A stretch of DNA of 64,000 nt, taken from NCBI GenBank assembly GCA_018242205.1, contig JAFECJ010000016.1, forward strand, positions 1 through 64,000, read 5' to 3'. Below the pieces are notes generated by a model. The model saw only the letters and a program-made list of their open reading frames with translations. It ran no database searches and was not told where the DNA came from. Shown here in pieces: positions 59,119 to 64,000 of this stretch. The DNA is from Pseudomonadota bacterium. GTDB taxonomy: Bacteria > Pseudomonadota > Alphaproteobacteria > Rhizobiales > Xanthobacteraceae. A program made the position numbers and the translations under genes. Within the stretch, counting starts at the first letter, position 1. Every line of letters starts with the position of its first letter.

Positions 59119-60162
59119 ATGACCGACGCGCCCGCCGCCAATCCGCATCTGCCGCCGAACCACCCGAAAGTGCCGCCGCGCCGCGTCGGCGTCCTGCTGG
59201 TCAATCTCGGCACGCCGGACGCCACCGACTACTGGTCGATGCGTCGCTACCTCAAGGAATTCCTCTCCGACCGCCGCGTCATCGAGGAAAACCCGATCAA
59301 GTGGTGGCTGGTGCTCAATCTGATCATCCTCACCTTCCGGCCCGGCCGCAAAGGCAAGGACTACGACAAGATCTGGAACCGCGAGAGGAACGAGTCCTTC
59401 CTCAAGACCATCACGCGCTCGCAGGCCGACAAGCTCGCCGCCGACATGGCCGGCAATCCGCGTCTCGTCGTCGATTGGGCGATGCGCTACGGCAACCCGT
59501 CGATCCAGTCGCGGCTCGAAGCGCTGCAGGCGCAAGGCTGCGACCGTATCCTGATCGTACCGCTCTATCCGCAATATGCCGCCGCCACCTCAGCGACCGT
59601 CGCGGACAAGGCGTTCGAAGCCCTGATGCAGATGCGCTGGCAGCCGGCGGTGCGCATCGTGCCGGCCTATTTCGACAATCCGGTCTATATCGAGTCATTG
59701 GCGACGTCGCTTGAAGCTTCGCTCGCCAAGCTGCCTTTCAAGCCTGACGTCATCCTCGCCTCGTTCCACGGCATGCCGGAGGAGTACCTGCACAAGGGCG
59801 ATCCCTATTACTGCCAGTGCCATGCCACCGCGCGACTGCTGCGCGCGCGGCTTGGCATGGATGACAAGCAACTGATGATGACGTTCCAGTCGCGCTTCGG
59901 TCCGGCGGAATGGCTCAAGCCCTATACCGACAAGACGGTCGAGGCGCTGGCGCAAAAGGGCGTCAAGAACCTCGCCATCATCACGCCGGGCTTTTCGTCG
60001 GACTGCCTGGAGACTTTGGAAGAGATCGCCATGGAGAACGCCGGCATCTTCAAGGAGCATGGCGGCGAGAACTTCGCGGCCATTCCCTGCCTCAACGATT
60101 CGGCCGAAGGCATGGCCGTGATCCGCGACGTCGTCTCCCGCGAGCTCCAAGGCTGGATCTAA
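59119..60162 (+). CDS. hemH: Ferrochelatase
   Basis: A 347-residue enzyme inserting Fe2+ into protoporphyrin IX, the last step of haem synthesis. RRVGVLLVNLGTPDATDYWS is the classic start, MRYGNPSIQSRLEALQAQGC follows, the catalytic histidine is in LASFHGMPEEYLHKGDPYYC and the acidic partner in TPGFSSDCLETLEEIAMEN. A Pro-rich N-terminal 15 residues precede the core. No haem operon around it; it stands alone after the Liv island. No Irr or Fur box recognised upstream. Confidence 0.95.
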   Translation: MTDAPAANPHLPPNHPKVPPRRVGVLLVNLGTPDATDYWSMRRYLKEFLSDRRVIEENPIKWWLVLNLIILTFRPGRKGKDYDKIWNRERNESFLKTITRSQADKLAADMAGNPRLVVDWAMRYGNPSIQSRLEALQAQGCDRILIVPLYPQYAAATSATVADKAFEALMQMRWQPAVRIVPAYFDNPVYIESLATSLEASLAKLPFKPDVILASFHGMPEEYLHKGDPYYCQCHATARLLRARLGMDDKQLMMTFQSRFGPAEWLKPYTDKTVEALAQKGVKNLAIITPGFSSDCLETLEEIAMENAGIFKEHGGENFAAIPCLNDSAEGMAVIRDVVSRELQGWI

Positions 60163-60304
60163 GGCCGGGTTTAGCCCGAGCTCCGTCTCAACACCTCGTT
60201 AACCATAGCGCTTTAACGTCCGTTAACCACTTCCCGCCGGCTCCGCGGGCGGGGGCGCGTGCGCGCCCCGATCACGGCCGGCTCCAGGAGGCCTGCGTCT
60301 GGAC

Positions 60305-61945
60305 GTGCTGCGCCCCCGCTGCGCCATCATCACCGGCTCGCGCCCGCTGGTCGGGTTGCTCACGGCTGCCTGCATGCTGGCGTTGAGCGGCGCGGCGTTC
60401 GGCCAGATCGTGACACCCGATTCGGCCGATCCGTTTGCGCCGAAATCCGCCATTCCGCGCAAGCCGCAGACCTTCCAGAAATTCGGCCCGAAGCAGCAGG
60501 CGCAACTCACCCAGACGCCGACCTTCACCGAGCCGCCGTCGGCGGCGGGTGACACCGGCTTCGATGCGACCAACAGCAAGAAAGCGAAGACCAAAGCGCG
60601 TGCTTTAGCGGCCAAGAAACCGGGCGCCGTGGCGCGGGCGCAAGCGACATCGTCCGATCAATCACCGCCGCTTGCCATCTCGCCCTATCAGATGCCGTTC
60701 CCGTCGGGTGCCAAGAACGCCATGGCTTCGGCCACCGGCGCGCCGCCGGTCGAGATCGGGCCGATCCGCAAACCGCTGAAGAAGCGCAAGCGCGCGGAAG
60801 ACGACGACCCTTACGCCCAGCTCGGTGTGCAGGCCGGCGCCTTCACGCTCTTTCCGGCGGTCGAGTTGGTCGGCGGCTACGACACCAATCCGGGCCAGAG
60901 CGGCAACGCCAAGGGCGCCTCGCTCTTGTGGGTGCAACCCGAGCTGCGGGCGCAGTCGAACTGGTCGCGTCACGAGCTCAAGGCTGATTTGCGCGGCAGC
61001 TACACCGGCTATTCGCCCGACAGCGACCCGACGCTCAGCCGCCCCAACGTCAACGGCAAGATCGACGGCCGCATCGACGTCACCCACGCGACACGCATCG
61101 ATCTCGGCGGCCGCGTGCTGGTCGCGACCGACAATCCGGGCAGCCCGAACCTGCAGGCCGGTCTTGCCAAACTGCCGATCTACACCACGTTCGGCGGTTC
61201 GGCCGGCGTCGGCCAAAAGTTCAACCGCTTCGACGTGTCGCTCAAAGGCGATGCCGAACGTACGGTCTATCAGGACTCCAAGCTGACCGATGGTTCGACC
61301 GTCAGCAATGAGGACCGCAACTACGACCAATACGGCGTCAAGCTGCGCGGCGGCTACGAACTGCGCCCCGGCGTCACGCCCTATATCGAAGGCGCTGTCG
61401 ATACTCGCAGGCACGATCTCGCCATCGATTCTTCCGGCTACCAGCGCAACTCCAAGGGCTGGACCGTGACGGTCGGCTCGACCTTCGAGATGAGCCGTCT
61501 GCTCACTGGCGAAACCGGTATCGGCTACACGCAACGCACCTACGACGATCCGCGGCTCGACAAGCTCAGCGGCGTGGTCGGCAATGCGTCGCTGATCTGG
61601 ACGGTGGACGCGCTCAACACCTTGAAATTCACCGCGGAGTCCGGTGTCCAGGAATCGGCGGTGGCGGGCGTATCCGGCGTGTTGTCGCGCGACATCAAGC
61701 TGCAATACGACCACGCCTTCCGCCGCTGGCTGATCGGCACTGCCAAGGTTGGCTACGGCAACGACAACTACAAGGGTTCCGACCGCGACGACGACCGCTA
61801 CATGGTCGCGCTCGGCCTGACCTACAAGCTCAGCCGCTGGGCCCAGATCAAAGGCGAATTCCGTCAGGATTGGCTGCGCTCGAACATCAGCGGCAACAAT
61901 TTCAACGAGAGCAGCTTCCTCGTCGGCCTGCGCCTGCAGCAATAG
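60305..61945 (+). CDS. Outer-membrane beta-barrel protein (BBP2-like)
   Basis: A 546-residue exported protein: signal peptide (TGSRPLVGLLTAACMLALSG, cleaved near AFG-Q), a 150-residue Pro/Ala/Lys-rich periplasmic linker, then about 360 residues of alternating amphipathic strands (FPAVELVGGYDTNPGQSGNA, LKADLRGSYTGYSPDSDPTL) ending in QDWLRSNISGNNFNESSFLV and GLRLQQ, so a membrane barrel with the last strand at the end. The type is found near polysaccharide genes in rhizobia, but no such gene is here. GTG at 60305 is tentative; GGAGG 13 bases upstream is somewhat far. It abuts the convergent sugar permease gene with no gap. Confidence 0.82.
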   Translation: MLRPRCAIITGSRPLVGLLTAACMLALSGAAFGQIVTPDSADPFAPKSAIPRKPQTFQKFGPKQQAQLTQTPTFTEPPSAAGDTGFDATNSKKAKTKARALAAKKPGAVARAQATSSDQSPPLAISPYQMPFPSGAKNAMASATGAPPVEIGPIRKPLKKRKRAEDDDPYAQLGVQAGAFTLFPAVELVGGYDTNPGQSGNAKGASLLWVQPELRAQSNWSRHELKADLRGSYTGYSPDSDPTLSRPNVNGKIDGRIDVTHATRIDLGGRVLVATDNPGSPNLQAGLAKLPIYTTFGGSAGVGQKFNRFDVSLKGDAERTVYQDSKLTDGSTVSNEDRNYDQYGVKLRGGYELRPGVTPYIEGAVDTRRHDLAIDSSGYQRNSKGWTVTVGSTFEMSRLLTGETGIGYTQRTYDDPRLDKLSGVVGNASLIWTVDALNTLKFTAESGVQESAVAGVSGVLSRDIKLQYDHAFRRWLIGTAKVGYGNDNYKGSDRDDDRYMVALGLTYKLSRWAQIKGEFRQDWLRSNISGNNFNESSFLVGLRLQQ

Positions 61946-62758
61946 TTATCTAATCCCCGCCCGCACGAAGCTCTGGATGAAGGCGCGCTGGAACACCAGG
62001 AACGCGATCATCAGCGGCGCCGAAGTCATCAGCGCCGCGGCGCAGATCACCGACCAGTCGATGCCCTGATCGACCGAGGCGAAGGTCTGCAGGCCGACCG
62101 TGAGAGGCCGCGTTTCCACCGAATTGGTGACGATCAGCGGCCACAGAAAGTTGTTCCAGTGGTAGCTCACCGACACCAGGCCATAGGCGACATAGATCGG
62201 CTTGGCGAGCGGCAGGTAGACGCGCCAGATCGTCTGCAGCGTGCTGGCGCCTTCCATGCGCGCGGCGTCGTCGAGTTCCTTCGGAATGGTCTTGAAGGCC
62301 TGGCGAAGCAGGAAGATGCCGAAGGCCGAGGCGACATAGGGAATGCCGACGCCGGTCAACGTGTCGATCAGATCGAGGTGCTGCAAAGTCCGATAGTTTT
62401 CCAGGATGAGGACGTCCGGCGTCACCATCAGCTGGATCAGGATCAGCGCGAACAAGACGTCGGCGCCATGGAATTTCCAGCGCGCCAGGCCGAAGGCTGC
62501 CAGCGTGCAGATGACGAACTGCGACAGCATGATGCCGGTGACCAGCATCACCGTGTTGAGGAAATAGCGCGGGAACGGCGCGGCTACGAAGGCATGTTTG
62601 AAATTGTCGAGCGTCAGCGGCGCCGTCACCTCGAACCGCGTGGCGTAGGCCGCCGGGTGAAACGCCGCCCACAACGCGTAGAGCAGGGGCAGGGCCCAGA
62701 GCAGGGCAAAGGCCCAGGCCGCGATCGTGGATGGTGAGAGGATGCGGTTTTGCTTCAT
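61946..62758 (-). CDS. Sugar-type ABC transporter permease (MalG/UgpE-like)
   Basis: A 270-residue permease with six TM segments. The ATPase-binding EAA loop is DDAARMEGASTLQTIWRVYL (EAA motif with G at position 7), and NFLWPLIVTNSVETRPLTVG is typical of the second permease of CUT1 systems. It follows the other permease by 4 bases. Substrate class (sugar, polyol or glycerol phosphate) is inferred from family; the ATPase gene is not in the window. Confidence 0.93.
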   Translation of the reverse strand: MKQNRILSPSTIAAWAFALLWALPLLYALWAAFHPAAYATRFEVTAPLTLDNFKHAFVAAPFPRYFLNTVMLVTGIMLSQFVICTLAAFGLARWKFHGADVLFALILIQLMVTPDVLILENYRTLQHLDLIDTLTGVGIPYVASAFGIFLLRQAFKTIPKELDDAARMEGASTLQTIWRVYLPLAKPIYVAYGLVSVSYHWNNFLWPLIVTNSVETRPLTVGLQTFASVDQGIDWSVICAAALMTSAPLMIAFLVFQRAFIQSFVRAGIR

Positions 62759-62762
62759 CGTC

Positions 62763-63653
62763 TCACCGGTAATGGACTTTGCGATCGAGCAGGAAGAATT
62801 GCGCCAGCGCCACCGCAGCAAGGCCAGTCAGCAGCACGGTCGACAAAGCTGCGGCATAGCCGAGATCCCAGAACGTGAAGGCGACCTGGTAGATGTAGAA
62901 CAGCAGCAACGTCGTCGCGTTATCGGGACCGCCACCGGTCATGGCGATCACCTGATCGACGACGCGGAAGGCATTGATCAGCGCATTGATGCCGACGAAC
63001 AGAGTGGTCGGCATGACCATCGGCCAGGTGATGCGGCGGAACACCTGCCAGCGGCCGGCATTCTCCATGCGTGCGGCTTCATAAAGATCGGGCGGAACCT
63101 GCTGCAATGCCGCCAGATAGAAGATCATGAAGAAGCCGGCTTCCTTCCAGATCGTCACGGCCATCAGCGATGGCAACGCCGTCGTCGGGTCGCCAAGCCA
63201 GTTGACGCTGGCGAAACCGAAGGCGCGGCCGATCTGGTTGAGCAGCCCGTAATCCTGCGTGTAGAAGAACAGCCAGATATTGGCCGCCGCCACCATCGGC
63301 AGGATCGTCGGCGTGAAGAAGGCGAGCCGCAAGCCGGCGCGGCCGCTGATCTTGCCGTTGACCCACAGCGCCATGGCAAGGGCAAAGGCGATCGCCAGCG
63401 GCACCGTGATCAGCGCGTAGAGCAGGTTGTTGGTGAAGGCGCGCCAGAAGATCGGATCGGCGACGAGCGAGTGATATTGCGTCAGGCCGATGAAGCGCGC
63501 CGGTCGCGTGCCGTGCGGCGTCGAGAAGAAGCTGTCGATGACGGTCTTGATCGCCGGGATATGGGTGAAAGTCGCAAGCAGAACCACTGCGGGCAGCGCG
63601 AGCAGCCAGCCCTGGATGTGGATGTTCAAGCGGTTGGTGCGCCTTGGCTTCAT
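62763..63653 (-). CDS. Sugar-type ABC transporter permease (MalF/UgpA-like)
   Basis: A 296-residue permease with six TM segments: WLLALPAVVLLATFTHIPAI at the start and YEAARMENAGRWQVFRRITW as the EAA loop. UgpA/MalF type, first permease of a CUT1 importer. ATG at 63653 is used; a TTG at 63680 would add nine residues. A composite repeat separates it from the binding-protein gene upstream. Confidence 0.93.
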   Translation of the reverse strand: MKPRRTNRLNIHIQGWLLALPAVVLLATFTHIPAIKTVIDSFFSTPHGTRPARFIGLTQYHSLVADPIFWRAFTNNLLYALITVPLAIAFALAMALWVNGKISGRAGLRLAFFTPTILPMVAAANIWLFFYTQDYGLLNQIGRAFGFASVNWLGDPTTALPSLMAVTIWKEAGFFMIFYLAALQQVPPDLYEAARMENAGRWQVFRRITWPMVMPTTLFVGINALINAFRVVDQVIAMTGGGPDNATTLLLFYIYQVAFTFWDLGYAAALSTVLLTGLAAVALAQFFLLDRKVHYR

Positions 63654-63710
63654 TGAATTCGGAAGATAGGTCGCGATCAAGAAATTGCGTGCGTCAGTCT
63701 CAGTCCGTTT

Positions 63711-63814
63711 CCTCCCCCCTTGTGGGGGAGGGTTAGGGAGGGGGGCGTGGCGAACGGTTCGCTACCTTGCCATGCACCCCCACCCCCAACCCCTCCCCAC
63801 AAGGGGGAGGGGAG
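63711..63814. repeat. Composite palindromic repeat between binding-protein and permease genes
   Basis: cctccccccttgtgggggag and ccctccccacaagggggagg are hairpins and inverted copies of each other, bracketing about 60 bases. It lies 11 bases after the binding-protein stop. Confidence 0.85.
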
Positions 63815-63824
63815 AAGAAAGACG

Positions 63825-64000
63825 CTAGTTCTGGTACGACGTGAGCAGGCGCGTCGCTTCGGCCTGCGCCTGGTCGAGCGCCGCCTTGGCCGGCTTGGCG
63901 CCGGTCAGCACCGCCTGCAGCGCGTCGTTCAGCGCCTTGGTGACGCGCTGGTTGTCATGCGTCGACAGTTCGGCGACCGCGTCCTTGAGCTGATCGCGGG
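63825..64000 (-). CDS. Extracellular sugar-type solute-binding protein, C-terminal end (5' part outside window)
   Basis: The open frame running in from the right edge ends with LNDALQAVLTGAKPAKAALD and QAQAEATRLLTSYQN, the usual C-terminus of CUT1-family periplasmic binding proteins (helix with repeated Ala and a final short tail). About 58 residues are visible. It would bind the substrate of the two permeases that follow on the same strand. Confidence 0.85.
   Translation of the reverse strand, partial: RDQLKDAVAELSTHDNQRVTKALNDALQAVLTGAKPAKAALDQAQAEATRLLTSYQN

Noticed and set aside
60190..60232. TTAA repeats upstream of the outer-membrane barrel gene resembling CtrA sites
   Set aside because: Spacings between TTAA halves are 10 and 6 bases, not the 7 of the CtrA consensus.
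1..64000. tRNA genes, CRISPR arrays, insertion sequences and prophage genes
   Set aside because: No cloverleaf with a T-arm motif, no regularly spaced direct repeats, and no transposase or integrase frame was recognised; the repeats present are palindromic intergenic elements.

Overview
The window is GC-rich and densely coded, and looks like chromosomal DNA of an alphaproteobacterium of the order Hyphomicrobiales, in the Xanthobacteraceae/Nitrobacteraceae (Bradyrhizobium-Rhodopseudomonas-Pseudolabrys) neighbourhood. That placement is inferred from gene content: an ornithine decarboxylase/GNAT/homospermidine synthase polyamine block, a TAXI-type TRAP transporter, many branched-chain-amino-acid-type (Liv) components, a bactofilin, and several families of long palindromic intergenic repeats of the kind common in those genomes. 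I see no tRNA, rRNA, CRISPR, prophage or transposase.

Layout. 0-5 kb: end of an RND efflux pump, a broken GIY-YIG nuclease gene between two inverted hairpins, a cysteine hydrolase with an NCS2-like permease, and a small unknown gene divergent from a bactofilin. 5-12.2 kb (minus): a TAXI TRAP transporter (binding protein, fused permease, DUF1850) with its own sensor kinase and sigma-54 response regulator; a good sigma-54 promoter precedes the binding protein. 12.2-15 kb (minus): zinc importer znuACB with a Zur-like box. 15-19.4 kb: small hypotheticals, an L,D-transpeptidase, a glycine-zipper lipoprotein, a CobW-type metal GTPase and a WD40 protein. 19.5-23.5 kb (minus): polyamine genes, with a roughly 450-nt untranslated leader before ornithine decarboxylase. 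23.5-31.4 kb: a P1B-type metal ATPase with a TPC motif, a YciE/YciF protein, a coupled M3 peptidase/gamma-glutamyltransferase pair and a CDF exporter. 31.4-36.7 kb: DUF1007 and NicO (Ni/Co transport), nitronate monooxygenase, and a cobalt-type nitrile hydratase operon with a deaminase gene in front.

36.7-45.6 kb: a TRAP DctQM pair without a binding protein, an SDR dehydrogenase, an acyl-CoA dehydrogenase, an orphan FliK-like/FlhB-like pair, an OmpA-like protein and an ABC ATPase/permease pair. 45.8-59 kb: a long plus-strand island made of fused indolepyruvate ferredoxin oxidoreductase, a Crp/Fnr regulator, an acyl-CoA synthetase, LivGHMKF and a PaaK-like protein; together they suggest import and CoA-activation of an organic (probably aromatic or branched) acid. 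59-64 kb: ferrochelatase, a periplasm/outer-membrane beta-barrel protein, and a sugar-type ABC importer running off the right edge.

Two themes cut across the regions. Metal handling is unusually concentrated between 12 and 36 kb (znuACB, CobW GTPase, P1B ATPase, CDF, NicO, nitrile hydratase), with histidine-rich segments in five of these proteins. And in all four transporters with a binding-protein gene in the window, a strong hairpin lies directly after that gene and before the next transporter gene, which would favour excess binding protein. The most unusual local structure is a miniature ORF between the nitrile hydratase alpha and beta genes whose first six residues duplicate the beta subunit start.
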